19,887 bases of DNA, taken from NCBI GenBank assembly GCA_018676385.1, contig JABHEX010000038.1, positions 1 through 19,887 on the forward strand, read 5' to 3'. A program made the position numbers and the translations under genes. Shown here in pieces: positions 8,625 to 17,323 of this stretch (position 1 is the stretch's first letter; every line of letters starts with the position of its first letter). This DNA is from Akkermansiaceae bacterium. Lineage in GTDB: Bacteria; Verrucomicrobiota; Verrucomicrobiia; Verrucomicrobiales; Akkermansiaceae. The notes beneath the pieces were generated by a model. It saw only the letters and a list, made by a program, of their open reading frames with translations. It was not told the DNA's origin and searched no databases.

Positions 8625-10536
8625 GAAAATCGTTTTCATTCTCACTGGCGCAGTCATCGCAGCCCTGCTCGTAGGCATCGGCCTCGGGCGTGTCATCTTT
8701 CCGCCCAGTGACGGCCATGCACATGCCCCTGCCGACACATCCGCAGCAATGGCCGATTCCAACGAGCCGTCGATCTGGACCTGCTCGATGCATCCGCAGA
8801 TTCAGCAACCGGAACCCGGTGACTGCCCGATCTGCGGTATGGATTTGATTCCACTGGAAAGTGATTCGGGTGCCGACCTCGGCCCACGAGAAATGAGCAT
8901 GAGCAAAGCATCGCGAGCGTTAGCAGACATTCAGACGAGTGAAGTCATTCGTGAATACCCCGAAGCTGAGATACGCTTAGTCGGCAAACTCGAATATGAC
9001 GAGACACGGGAAAAGTCTCTGACAGCCCGCTTCCCCGCACGTATCGACGAATTGTTCGTCAATTTCACAGGGATACGTGTAAAAAAAGGCGAGCATCTCG
9101 CCAAAGTTTACAGCCCTGATCTACAGACCGCGCAGCGAGAGCTGCTCACATCCTACCGAGCAGACCCGAATAGCTCGATCACACGAGCAGCCAAAGAGAA
9201 ACTACGACTGTGGGATCTCATGCCAGAACAAATAGAAGCAATAATAGAAAGCGGCGAAGCCAAGGATCACTTCGTCCTAAAGGCGCCTTTAGGCGGAGTG
9301 GTCGTCGCAAAGCATGTCAAAGAAGGAGATTACCTCAAGACTGGCGAACCGCTCTTTAAAATCGTCGATCTCTCTGAGCTGTGGGCGTATCTGGATGCCT
9401 ACGAATCCGATCTGCCTTGGCTCAGATTCGGGCAGGATGTCGCCTTCACTGTAGAGTCCTTTCCGGGTGAGACCTTTCACGGTCAGATCAGCTTTATCGA
9501 ACCGGAGGTAGATCGCAAAACCCGCACGATTCCTATTCGTGTCAACGTCCCCAATACAGACGGCAAGTTGAAGCCGGGTATGTTCGTTCGCGGCGTTGTT
9601 CAATCACGCATTGCAGAGGACGGACAGGTCTACGCACCTGAATTTGCAGGGAAATGGATTAGCCCCATGCACCCGGAAGTCGTCAAAGACGGCCCCGGCC
9701 AATGCGACGTCTGCGGCATGGACCTCGTCCCTGCAGAGGAGTTGGGCTATGTCGCAAGCGAAAAGGAATCGGCCCCTTTGGTCGTGCCCACTTCCGCGGT
9801 TCTCCGAACAGGTAAACGTGCCGTCGTCTATGTAGAAAAGCCTGATGCCGAACGCCCCACCTACGAAGGCCGCGAGATCGTTCTCGGCCCACTGGCGGGC
9901 GACTATTTTCTCGTCACTTCGGGGCTGGATGCAGGGGAGCGCGTGGTCACGAATGGAGCCTTCAAAATCGACAGTGCTCTACAAATACAAGCGAAGCCGA
10001 GCATGATGAATCCAGACGGAGGAGGCTCTGCTCCCGGACATGATCACGGAACGAAATCAGGTGCAACAGATCCGCATGCGGGACACGACATGGCCGCTGC
10101 CATCGAACTGAGCGCTGAGCAGGTTACGCAACTGTTAGAGCCGTATCTTGCCATGCAGTCCGCACTTGCGGCGGACAATTTGGACGGAGCCAAGGCGCAA
10201 GCAAAAGCCATGATGAAAAGCACCGGACACAGCGGGCCCATGCCCGAACTGATTCACGACATCATAGCAGCCGAGTCTTTGGATACGATACGACGTCCTC
10301 ATTTCGAAACACTGTCGAATGCGATGATCGCAGCGGTCAAAAAACACACCAATGCTTTCTCCGGAGAACTACTGCTCATGCATTGCCCAATGGTCTACTC
10401 AGACCGTGGTGCTGACTGGCTTCAAAATTCCGAGCCACTGCAGAATCCTTATTTTGGAGCCATGATGCTAAAGTGCGGCGAGGTAAAAGAAACTCTCGGA
10501 ATGGAACCAACAGATCACAGCGAGCATGCCCACTAA
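8617..10536 (+). CDS. cusB: CusB-type RND adaptor with two heavy-metal-binding domains and a C-terminal DUF3347 domain
   Basis: Periplasmic adaptor of the second set, 639 aa, far longer than E. coli CusB (about 400). An N-terminal hydrophobic helix (IVFILTGAVIAALLVGIGLG) anchors it. The first heavy-metal-binding domain is at residues 54-79, with C56, M58, H59, C70, C73 and M75 (CSMHP, CPICGMD). The CusB core follows, with a short helical bundle (YSPDLQTAQRELLTSY) and barrel-sandwich (APLGGVVVAKHV). A second metal-binding domain at 347-372 has M351, H352, C363, C366 and M368 but serine in place of the first cysteine. A His/Gly linker (near residues 474-490) leads to a DUF3347 domain from about 494 to 626, with C590-P-M592 and M616-M617-L-K-C620. 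The Met/Cys sites favour Cu(I)/Ag(I) (inference from family). It overlaps the pump's ATG by 11 bp. Confidence 0.92.
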   Translation: MNKKIVFILTGAVIAALLVGIGLGRVIFPPSDGHAHAPADTSAAMADSNEPSIWTCSMHPQIQQPEPGDCPICGMDLIPLESDSGADLGPREMSMSKASRALADIQTSEVIREYPEAEIRLVGKLEYDETREKSLTARFPARIDELFVNFTGIRVKKGEHLAKVYSPDLQTAQRELLTSYRADPNSSITRAAKEKLRLWDLMPEQIEAIIESGEAKDHFVLKAPLGGVVVAKHVKEGDYLKTGEPLFKIVDLSELWAYLDAYESDLPWLRFGQDVAFTVESFPGETFHGQISFIEPEVDRKTRTIPIRVNVPNTDGKLKPGMFVRGVVQSRIAEDGQVYAPEFAGKWISPMHPEVVKDGPGQCDVCGMDLVPAEELGYVASEKESAPLVVPTSAVLRTGKRAVVYVEKPDAERPTYEGREIVLGPLAGDYFLVTSGLDAGERVVTNGAFKIDSALQIQAKPSMMNPDGGGSAPGHDHGTKSGATDPHAGHDMAAAIELSAEQVTQLLEPYLAMQSALAADNLDGAKAQAKAMMKSTGHSGPMPELIHDIIAAESLDTIRRPHFETLSNAMIAAVKKHTNAFSGELLLMHCPMVYSDRGADWLQNSEPLQNPYFGAMMLKCGEVKETLGMEPTDHSEHAH

Positions 10537-13500
10537 ATCGAACAATCCCATAAACGGCCTGATTCGCTTCTGTCTCGAAAACAAGCTGGTCGTCATTCTT
10601 TTTACCGTCGTCTTGATCGTATGGGGAATCGCAGTCGCCCCCTTCGACTGGGAGTCGGAAATAATCCCACGTGACCCAGTGCCAGTCGATGCCATCCCGG
10701 ACATCGGAGAAAACCAGCAAATCGTTTTCACCGAATGGATGGGCCGCTCACCGCAGGATATCGAAGACCAGATTACGTATCCGCTGACGACGGCCCTGCT
10801 CGGGCTCCCCGAGGTCAAGACGATCCGGAGCTACTCCATGTTCGGCTTCTCGTCGATCTACATCATTTTCAAGGACGATGCGGAGTTCTATTGGACGCGC
10901 TCTCGAATCCTCGAAAAGCTCAATAGCCTACCATCAGGCACCTTGCCTCAAGGCGCCTCTCCTCAGCTCGGCCCCGATGCAACCGCGCTCGGCCAAGTGT
11001 TCTGGTATACACTCGAAGGCATAAGTACTGAGGGTGAGCCCACCGGTGGCTGGGATCTGGACGAACTTCGGAGCACGCAGGACTGGTATGTGCGCTACGC
11101 ACTACAGGGAGTCGATGGCGTAGCCGAAGTGGCATCCATCGGCGGCTACGTCAAAGAGTATCAAGTCGATGTGGATCCTGATGCATTACGAACCTATGGC
11201 ATCGCACTCCACGAGGTATTTGACGCAGTGCGTGGCAGCAATCTGGACGTCGGGGCACGCACCATAGAAATCAATGCGGTCGAATATGTCGTTCGAGGCC
11301 TCGGCTTTATTGAGGATCTCGACGACCTACGCAAAACCGTCATCACCCAGCGGGACAATGTGCCCATCACGCTCGATGAAATTGCTGAAATCGAATTTGG
11401 ACCTGCACTTCGTCGCGGTGCACTGGACAAAGCTGGAGCGGAAGCCGTCGGGGGTGTCGTCGTCACACGCTACGGCGAAAATCCCTTGGCAGTCATCAAG
11501 CGGGTCAAAGAAAAGATAAAGGATATTTCACCCGGCCTCCCAAAGAAGACGCTCGCGGATGGAACAGTCAGCCAAGTCGAGATCGTGCCGTTCTATGATC
11601 GCACTGGTCTGATATACGAGACACTTGGCACGCTGGAAGATGCCGTGCGCCAACAGATTCTGGTCACGATCATCGTGGTCGTGCTGATGTTGCTCCACCT
11701 GCGCAGCGCAGCGCTAGTCTCCGGCGTATTACCGCTCGCGGTGCTCTTTTCATTCATCGGCATGAAGCTCTTCGGGGTCGATGCCAACGTCGTCGCCCTC
11801 TCAGGTATCGCAATCGCCATTGGCACCATCGTCGATATGGGCGTGGTGCTCATAGAGAATATACTCAAGCATCTGGATGACGCAGCGCCCGAGGAGAGCC
11901 GACTTGAAGTGGTTTACCGAGCTTGCACAGAAGTTGCCAGCGCAGTGGTCACTGCAGTCCTCACGACCGTGATCAGCTTCCTGCCCGTGTTCACAATGGA
12001 AGCAGCAGAAGGAAAACTCTTTCGTCCCTTGGCCTACACCAAGACCTTTGCCCTGATCGGCTCCATTATAGTGGCGCTCACGATCATCCCGCCTCTGGCA
12101 CACTGGTTCATCGCAGGCCGCTACAAATCTCACTTAGCCAAGTTTGGCCTTTGGGGAGGCATCGGGATTATCGGCTTACTAGGGGCATTGCTCATCTCGT
12201 GGTTTCCCTGGTGGCTTGGGGCATTGATGCTCATCGCGGCAGCTTTCCACATCGCGAGCCCGAAAATTCCTGAGAAGGCACAACGGGGTGTCTTGTTTAG
12301 TTTCAACTTCGTCGTCGCAGTGTTCGTCGCTATTTGGCTGGCAGCTGATTGGAAGCCTCTTGGTCCAGAAGCGCAATGGCACAACATTGCCTTCGTCCTT
12401 CTGACAGTCGGAGGGCTCCTCGGCTTCTTTTATCTCTTCATCCGGTTCTATGCCAAAATGCTCGCGTTTATATTACGCATTAAAACCGCCTTCATCGCAT
12501 TCAGTTGCCTGATTGTCGTCTTTGGTTTCACGACTTGGCTGGGATGGGGTAAGGTCTTCGGATGGATGCCGGATTCTATCCAATCCAGCAAACCTTTCGT
12601 GAGCATGGCGCATGCGGTCCCCGGCTTGGGTAAAGAATTTATGCCAGACCTCGACGAGGGCTCCTACCTACTCATGCCCACCACCATGCCACACGCTTCT
12701 ATAGGTGAAGTCATGGATGTGCTGCGCAAACAGGACATGGCGATCAACGCGATTCCTGAGGTTGAGAGTGCCGTGGGTAAACTCGGGCGCGTGGAGAGTC
12801 CGCTTGACCCAGCTCCCATCTCAATGATCGAAACCATCATCTCCTACAAATCTGAGTTTATTACCGACGAAGACGGTCGCATTCTGACCTTCGCCTACGA
12901 CAAATCAAAAGACAGGTTTGAGCGCGATGGAGCCGATGAGTTGATACCAGATGATAACGGACGCCCTTTTCGCCAGTGGCGGGATCATATCGAAAGTCCA
13001 GATGACATCTGGGATGAAATTGTAAAAGCCGCCACCATCCCCGGAACAACCTCCGCTCCAAAGCTTCAACCAATCGCCGCCCGGATCGTCATGTTACAAA
13101 GCGGGATGCGGGCACCGATGGGACTCAAGGTTTACGGTCCTGATCTGGAAACACTCGAAAAGGTGGCACTCGATATCGAGGCGAACTTAAAACAGGTTCC
13201 TTCGATCAAAGCAGAAGCGGTTCTAGCCGACCGGATCGTGGGCAAGCCCTACCTGGAAATCGACATCGACCGCGATGCCATCGCTCGCTACGGCGTAAAG
13301 ATCAAGATGGTGCAGGATGTCATCGAAGTTGCCATCGGAGGGAAGCCCATCACGCAGACTGTTGAAGGGCGCGAACGGTATCCCGTCCGAGTGCGCTACA
13401 TGCGTGAGCTGCGTGATACAATTGAATCTATCGAGGAGATACTGGTTGCAGCTCCCGATGGCACCCAGATCCCACTGCGTGAACTTGCTGCCATCAACTA

Positions 13501-14302
13501 TCTACGTGGCCCACAAGTCATCAAAAGCGAAGATACTTTTCTGGTCGGCTATGTCATCTTCGACAAGCGCGACGGCTACGCCGAAGTCGAGGTCGTCGAG
13601 CAGGCCCAGGACTTTCTCCAACAGAAAATTGAAAGCGGTGAACTCAATATCCCCGCCGGAGTCAGCTACAAGTTTACCGGCAGTTACGAGAACCAAGTGC
13701 GTGCCGAAAAGAAACTCCGAGTCGTCATGCCAATCGCTCTCTTTGCGATCTGGCTGATTCTCTATTTTCAGTTCAAGCGTGTTTCGACAACACTTCTTGT
13801 CTTCTCCGGCATCCTCTTCGCTTGGTCCGGCGGCTTCATCCTTATCTGGCTCTACGGGCAGCCCTGGTTCATGGACTTTAGTCTATTCGGACACAACCTG
13901 CGCGAGCTCTTCCAGATGAGCACGATCAACCTTAGTGTAGCCGTCTGGGTGGGGTTTCTCGCACTGTTTGGTATTGCGACAGACAACGGCGTCATCGTTT
14001 GCACCTATCTACAGCAGATCTTCACCGAGAAGAACCCGAAAACTTTAGAAGAAATCCGAGCCGCCACAGTGGAAGCCGGCAACCGCCGCGTCCGCCCCGC
14101 AATGATGACCAGCGCCACCACCATACTCGCACTGCTGCCCGTGCTTACCTCAGTCGGGCGTGGATCCGATATCATGGTGCCCATGGCCATCCCATCGTTC
14201 GGCGGCATGTTGCTTGCCATCCTCACAATCTTTGTCGTGCCCGTCCTCTATTGCGGACTGGCAGAAATCACCCACCGATTCAAATCCATCACAACCCGAT
14301 AG
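10526..14302 (+). CDS. cusA: CusA-type RND copper/silver efflux pump, extended form
   Basis: Inner-membrane RND pump of 1258 aa, about 200 longer than E. coli CusA (1047). TM1 (LVVILFTVVLIVWGIAVAPF) leads into the periplasmic domain with VPVDAIPDIGENQ. The TM4 motif is GTIVDMGVVLIEN with D437 and E444, the pair expected for heavy-metal RND pumps, and resembles the long HME4 group assigned to Cu/Ag. The extra length comes largely from a hydrophobic insertion after TM6 (roughly residues 540-650). It has about four added helices (such as GIIGLLGALLISWFPWW and IAFVLLTVGGLLGFFYLF) before TM7 and the second periplasmic loop (GKEFMPDLDEGSY). The ATG lies inside the end of the adaptor gene, so the two are coupled. 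The DUF3347 gene follows after 4 bp. Confidence 0.92.
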   Translation: MPTKSNNPINGLIRFCLENKLVVILFTVVLIVWGIAVAPFDWESEIIPRDPVPVDAIPDIGENQQIVFTEWMGRSPQDIEDQITYPLTTALLGLPEVKTIRSYSMFGFSSIYIIFKDDAEFYWTRSRILEKLNSLPSGTLPQGASPQLGPDATALGQVFWYTLEGISTEGEPTGGWDLDELRSTQDWYVRYALQGVDGVAEVASIGGYVKEYQVDVDPDALRTYGIALHEVFDAVRGSNLDVGARTIEINAVEYVVRGLGFIEDLDDLRKTVITQRDNVPITLDEIAEIEFGPALRRGALDKAGAEAVGGVVVTRYGENPLAVIKRVKEKIKDISPGLPKKTLADGTVSQVEIVPFYDRTGLIYETLGTLEDAVRQQILVTIIVVVLMLLHLRSAALVSGVLPLAVLFSFIGMKLFGVDANVVALSGIAIAIGTIVDMGVVLIENILKHLDDAAPEESRLEVVYRACTEVASAVVTAVLTTVISFLPVFTMEAAEGKLFRPLAYTKTFALIGSIIVALTIIPPLAHWFIAGRYKSHLAKFGLWGGIGIIGLLGALLISWFPWWLGALMLIAAAFHIASPKIPEKAQRGVLFSFNFVVAVFVAIWLAADWKPLGPEAQWHNIAFVLLTVGGLLGFFYLFIRFYAKMLAFILRIKTAFIAFSCLIVVFGFTTWLGWGKVFGWMPDSIQSSKPFVSMAHAVPGLGKEFMPDLDEGSYLLMPTTMPHASIGEVMDVLRKQDMAINAIPEVESAVGKLGRVESPLDPAPISMIETIISYKSEFITDEDGRILTFAYDKSKDRFERDGADELIPDDNGRPFRQWRDHIESPDDIWDEIVKAATIPGTTSAPKLQPIAARIVMLQSGMRAPMGLKVYGPDLETLEKVALDIEANLKQVPSIKAEAVLADRIVGKPYLEIDIDRDAIARYGVKIKMVQDVIEVAIGGKPITQTVEGRERYPVRVRYMRELRDTIESIEEILVAAPDGTQIPLRELAAINYLRGPQVIKSEDTFLVGYVIFDKRDGYAEVEVVEQAQDFLQQKIESGELNIPAGVSYKFTGSYENQVRAEKKLRVVMPIALFAIWLILYFQFKRVSTTLLVFSGILFAWSGGFILIWLYGQPWFMDFSLFGHNLRELFQMSTINLSVAVWVGFLALFGIATDNGVIVCTYLQQIFTEKNPKTLEEIRAATVEAGNRRVRPAMMTSATTILALLPVLTSVGRGSDIMVPMAIPSFGGMLLAILTIFVVPVLYCGLAEITHRFKSITTR

Positions 14303-14306
14303 AAAT

Positions 14307-14807
14307 ATGAAAAAACTACCAGCACTCACCCTCAGTCTTCTCCTTAGTGCCGCAGGCGCATTCGCGCATAGCGACGCGTTCAAACCAGAGTTAGTCGACA
14401 CCCTAATTGCTCCTTACCTAGCGATTCAGAAAGGCTTGGCAGACGATGATCTGAAAGCCGCTCAAACAGGTGCGAAACAATACCTCGAAGCCATGAACAA
14501 AGCCCCCCACGAGGCTGAGGCTCACAAAGAGACAGCCAAACTGACAGAACCAGCAAAGATGATCACAGCAGCCTTAGATATAAAAGCAGCCCGAACGGCA
14601 TTCCTCAGCCTGTCACAAGAGGTGACTACACTGGTCGAGCACATCGGGACAACTCAAGACACACCCCTCTACATTGCCCACTGCCCCATGGCTTTTAATA
14701 ATGAAGGCGGCAGCTGGCTTCAAGCCGACAAAACAGTATCCAATCCATACTACGGGTCCATGATGCTACGCTGCGGCAGTATTCAAAAACTGATTAGCGG
14801 AAGATAA
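14307..14807 (+). CDS. Secreted stand-alone DUF3347 protein
   Basis: A 166-aa periplasmic protein. I chose the ATG at 14307, 4 bp after the pump's stop, because it opens a clear signal peptide (MKKLPALTLSLLLSAAGAFA). Upstream in-frame starts would lie inside the pump gene. The rest is one DUF3347 domain, paralogous to the C terminus of the adaptor encoded at 8617: both share a helical start (IAPYLAIQKGLADDDLKAA here, LEPYLAMQSALAADNLDGA there). Both also share HCPM and MMLxCG sites with the same 30-residue spacing between the cysteines (C126 and C156 here). The Cys/Met pairs could bind Cu(I). A role as a periplasmic copper chaperone for the pump is inferred from this sharing. No terminator is visible after the stop. 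Confidence 0.87.
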   Translation: MKKLPALTLSLLLSAAGAFAHSDAFKPELVDTLIAPYLAIQKGLADDDLKAAQTGAKQYLEAMNKAPHEAEAHKETAKLTEPAKMITAALDIKAARTAFLSLSQEVTTLVEHIGTTQDTPLYIAHCPMAFNNEGGSWLQADKTVSNPYYGSMMLRCGSIQKLISGR

Positions 14808-15031
14808 AAAAAGAAGTAAACGCCCGCAACAAGGAAGAGTTCGTAACCTGTGGTGGAGTAAGCCTGAAAGAAGTGGACTTTCGAACGATGGAAAGCAAGC
14901 TCGCCACCGGTTTGCACTTTGCCGGAGAGTGCCTCGACTTCGACGGTATCACCGGCGGATTTAATTTTCAGGCCGCCTGGACGACCGGATATTTGGCAGG
15001 TCAGTCCATTGCCATGCAAACAGGGAGCTAA
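14808..15031 (+). pseudogene. C-terminal remnant of a YhiN/HI0933-family FAD flavoprotein
   Basis: The frame running from just after the DUF3347 stop to TAA at 15029-15031 encodes about 70 residues. They match the C terminus of the YhiN/HI0933 family of NAD(P)/FAD-dependent oxidoreductases: FVTCGGVSLKEVD, TMESKL, GLHFAGECLDFDG, TGGFNFQAAW and TTGYLAGQSIA. These include the conserved GGV, FAGE-D and TGGFNxQxAW signatures. No start codon, signal or FAD-binding N terminus precedes it: the homology begins directly where the metal operon ends. It is therefore a truncated gene, not a functional one, and probably marks the point where the efflux locus was joined to other DNA. The family call rests on remembered motifs. 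Confidence 0.78.
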
Positions 15032-15032
15032 C

Positions 15033-16262
15033 TTGCCTTGGCACAAACCCAACATTGTACTCGTATTTGCCTATGATTTAGGCATTGAAGCTCTCAACGC
15101 CTACGGTGGACATGGTATTAAGACTCCTCATCTTGACAGGATGGCGAAAGATGGAATGTTGTTTACTCATTGCTTTGCCAACCCTGCCTGTTCCCCTTCG
15201 CGGGCGGAACTACTCACTGGGACCTACCCAATACATAATGGGATTCAACATGTTCTGGGAAAGTGGGAGGATAAAAACTATCTCGATCCCGAAAAATTTA
15301 ACAGCTTTGCCAATCAGTTAAAAAAGGCGGGGTACGCGACTGCTGTTGCCGGCAAATGGAACCTATCCTGGCTGGCACGAAATAATACAGTCAACGCCTT
15401 CGGGTTCGATGAATATTGCCTATGGCAAATGTATGACCGAAAAGGAGTAAAGCGCTCCCGTTTTTATAAGCCCTATTTTAATATCAATGGATCGATTAAA
15501 GAAGAATCCATTGCCGACCGGTTTGGCCCGGATGTGCTCGTGGACTTCGTCATCGATTTCATGACAAGAAAGAAGGACGAGCCCTTCCTCATCTACTACC
15601 CTGCCCTTTTAGTTCATACCCCATACATTCGTGTTCCAGGTAGCCCAAAAGTAAATTCAGTGCCCGATGATCAGCAAACAAACGGCACCGAATGCTTTCC
15701 GGAAATGGTTGAGTATCTGGACAAGAATGTGGGCAGGTTAATGAACACGGTCGATGAACTTGGCATAGCCAAAAATACAGTTTTTATTTTTTGTGCGGAT
15801 AATGGCACGCATGGCCCGGTTACATCGGTCTGGGGAGATAACCGAACCAAGATCAAAGGAGGTAAAATGACTATGACCGATCGTGGTTCCAGGGTACCCT
15901 TACTCGTAAGCTGGCCAGGGAAGATCAAGCCCGGTTCGCAATGTGACGATCTCATTGAATTGGCTGATTTCCTGCCCACCTTTCTTGAGCTTGCATCAGC
16001 CCCCGAGCCTAAGCAATCGATCGATGGAACAAGTTTTTTACCCCAGTTACTTGGAAAAAAAGGCTCACCCAAGGAATGGGTTCATATCGAATATGGAAAG
16101 AACCGGCAGATCCGAAACAAGGAATGGACCTACACCAATAAAGGAGACCTGATCAAAGTAAACCAACTTGGAGAGCCAGAAAACCGCCCAGAAAAGTTAT
16201 CAGACAACATTGGAATCCGTGAGGATATGAAAAGTATTTTACACTCAATCAATTTGAAATGA
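15033..16262 (+). CDS. Sulfatase (S1 family), N-terminally truncated and possibly inactive
   Basis: Alkaline-phosphatase-superfamily sulfatase, 409 aa from a TTG at 15033 that has GGGAG at 15023-15027. The same frame stays open further left, but that part is an out-of-frame reading of the flavoprotein remnant. Family marks are the opening KPNIVLVF, the formylglycine motif C53-S-P-S-R57 with downstream LTG, LVHTPY, D256-N257-G258, and KGGK with TDRGSRVP. GFDEYCLWQ is a subgroup mark. Three things are odd. There is no signal peptide, although such enzymes are normally exported. The first Asp of the metal-binding DD pair is Tyr (Y14-D15). GKWH reads GKWN (N110), although relatives with GKWQ are known to me. 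It would desulfate a glycan if active. It may be a decaying gene. Confidence 0.8.
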   Translation: MPWHKPNIVLVFAYDLGIEALNAYGGHGIKTPHLDRMAKDGMLFTHCFANPACSPSRAELLTGTYPIHNGIQHVLGKWEDKNYLDPEKFNSFANQLKKAGYATAVAGKWNLSWLARNNTVNAFGFDEYCLWQMYDRKGVKRSRFYKPYFNINGSIKEESIADRFGPDVLVDFVIDFMTRKKDEPFLIYYPALLVHTPYIRVPGSPKVNSVPDDQQTNGTECFPEMVEYLDKNVGRLMNTVDELGIAKNTVFIFCADNGTHGPVTSVWGDNRTKIKGGKMTMTDRGSRVPLLVSWPGKIKPGSQCDDLIELADFLPTFLELASAPEPKQSIDGTSFLPQLLGKKGSPKEWVHIEYGKNRQIRNKEWTYTNKGDLIKVNQLGEPENRPEKLSDNIGIREDMKSILHSINLK

Positions 16263-16375
16263 CATGAGGATAAAAAGTAAGCTTGAAAAATTTTTATATC
16301 AAACAACCACACTTTACGCTCAACAAGGGTCTTTTTTTTATATAAACACTACATTCTATTATAAAACTTAAACCT

Positions 16376-17242
16376 ATGAAAATTCTCATAAAAGCTTACC
16401 TAACGATCACATTAACCCTATTGGGCCTCTCTTCCATAGCATTTTCTGCAAATAAGAAAGTTGTCTTTCTCGCTGACGGCGGGAAAAACAACGAAAAGCA
16501 TAACCATGTCGATGGGAATGATATTTTGGCTGCTGCCCTCGAAGAAAGTAAACTGGGGTTTGAAACTGCCCAGTACAAAGGCTGGCCAACTGATCCCAAG
16601 GCCTTTAATGGAGCCGACTCGGTGGTGATGTTCTGTAACGGTGGCAAAAACCATCACCTGGTGATGAAGCACCTCGACCAGTTTGAAAAGTTGATTGATG
16701 CAGGTACCGGGTTTGTGTTCATGCACTATGGTGTCGAGGTACCGAAGGGAAGAGCTGGCGATTTGATGCTCCGGGCAATGGGAGGCTATTTTGAAGAGCA
16801 CTGGTCGGTCAATCCCCACTGGACCGCAGATTTTAAATCCTTACCAAAACATCCCATCACCCGTGGAGTGAAACTCTTTGTTCAGGAAGATGAATGGTAT
16901 TATCATATGCGCTTCCAGCCTAATATGAAAAATGTAACCCCAATTCTTTCTGCCCATCCACCCCAGTCCACCATGAACCGCCCGGACGGCCCCCACTCCA
17001 ATAACCCCCATGTTCGTAAATCTATGGCAGCCGGAGAAATCCAACACATTGGATGGGCCTACGAGCGCCCCAACGGGAAAGGACGTGGGTTTGGAACCAC
17101 CGGTGGCCACTATCACAAAACCTGGGCAAGAGATGACTGGCGTACTTTGATTTTAAATGCGATCGCATGGACCGCAGGAGTTGAGGTACCCAAAGAAGGG
17201 GTGCCATCCATTCCCACTCTCAATATTGCATTCCCCAAATAA
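16376..17242 (+). CDS. Secreted ThuA-like domain protein
   Basis: A 288-aa exported protein with a signal peptide (MKILIKAYL...IAFS, residues 1-~24) and one ThuA-like, type 1 glutamine-amidotransferase-fold domain filling the rest. Visible family features are KVVFLADGGKNNEKHNH at the first strand, DSVVMFCNGGKNHHL, GFVFMHYGVEVPKG, FEEHWSVNPHW, EDEWYYHMRF and the closing GGHYHKTW with LILNAIAWTAG. Such proteins are common in carbohydrate-degradation loci of Planctomycetes and Verrucomicrobia, but their reaction is not established. The preceding 113 bp are AT-rich with a T run at 16331-16339 and no clear Shine-Dalgarno. Together with the sulfatase upstream it suggests breakdown of sulfated polysaccharides (inference). 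Confidence 0.8.
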   Translation: MKILIKAYLTITLTLLGLSSIAFSANKKVVFLADGGKNNEKHNHVDGNDILAAALEESKLGFETAQYKGWPTDPKAFNGADSVVMFCNGGKNHHLVMKHLDQFEKLIDAGTGFVFMHYGVEVPKGRAGDLMLRAMGGYFEEHWSVNPHWTADFKSLPKHPITRGVKLFVQEDEWYYHMRFQPNMKNVTPILSAHPPQSTMNRPDGPHSNNPHVRKSMAAGEIQHIGWAYERPNGKGRGFGTTGGHYHKTWARDDWRTLILNAIAWTAGVEVPKEGVPSIPTLNIAFPK

Positions 17243-17323
17243 TTGCGTTAGGTCGTTCTTCAATAGGGATACGACTTAACTCAGCATTCAGCTAAACCGA
17301 ACCATCGCCTGGTCGTAACCGAC

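Noticed and set aside
14160..14306. Upstream start for the stand-alone DUF3347 protein
   Set aside because: That part is an alternate-frame reading of the pump gene; the ATG at 14307 gives a proper signal peptide.
14919..15032. N-terminal extension of the sulfatase frame from a TTG at 14919
   Set aside because: This stretch is an out-of-frame reading of the YhiN-type remnant, is Pro/Ser-rich and shows no signal peptide or sulfatase similarity.
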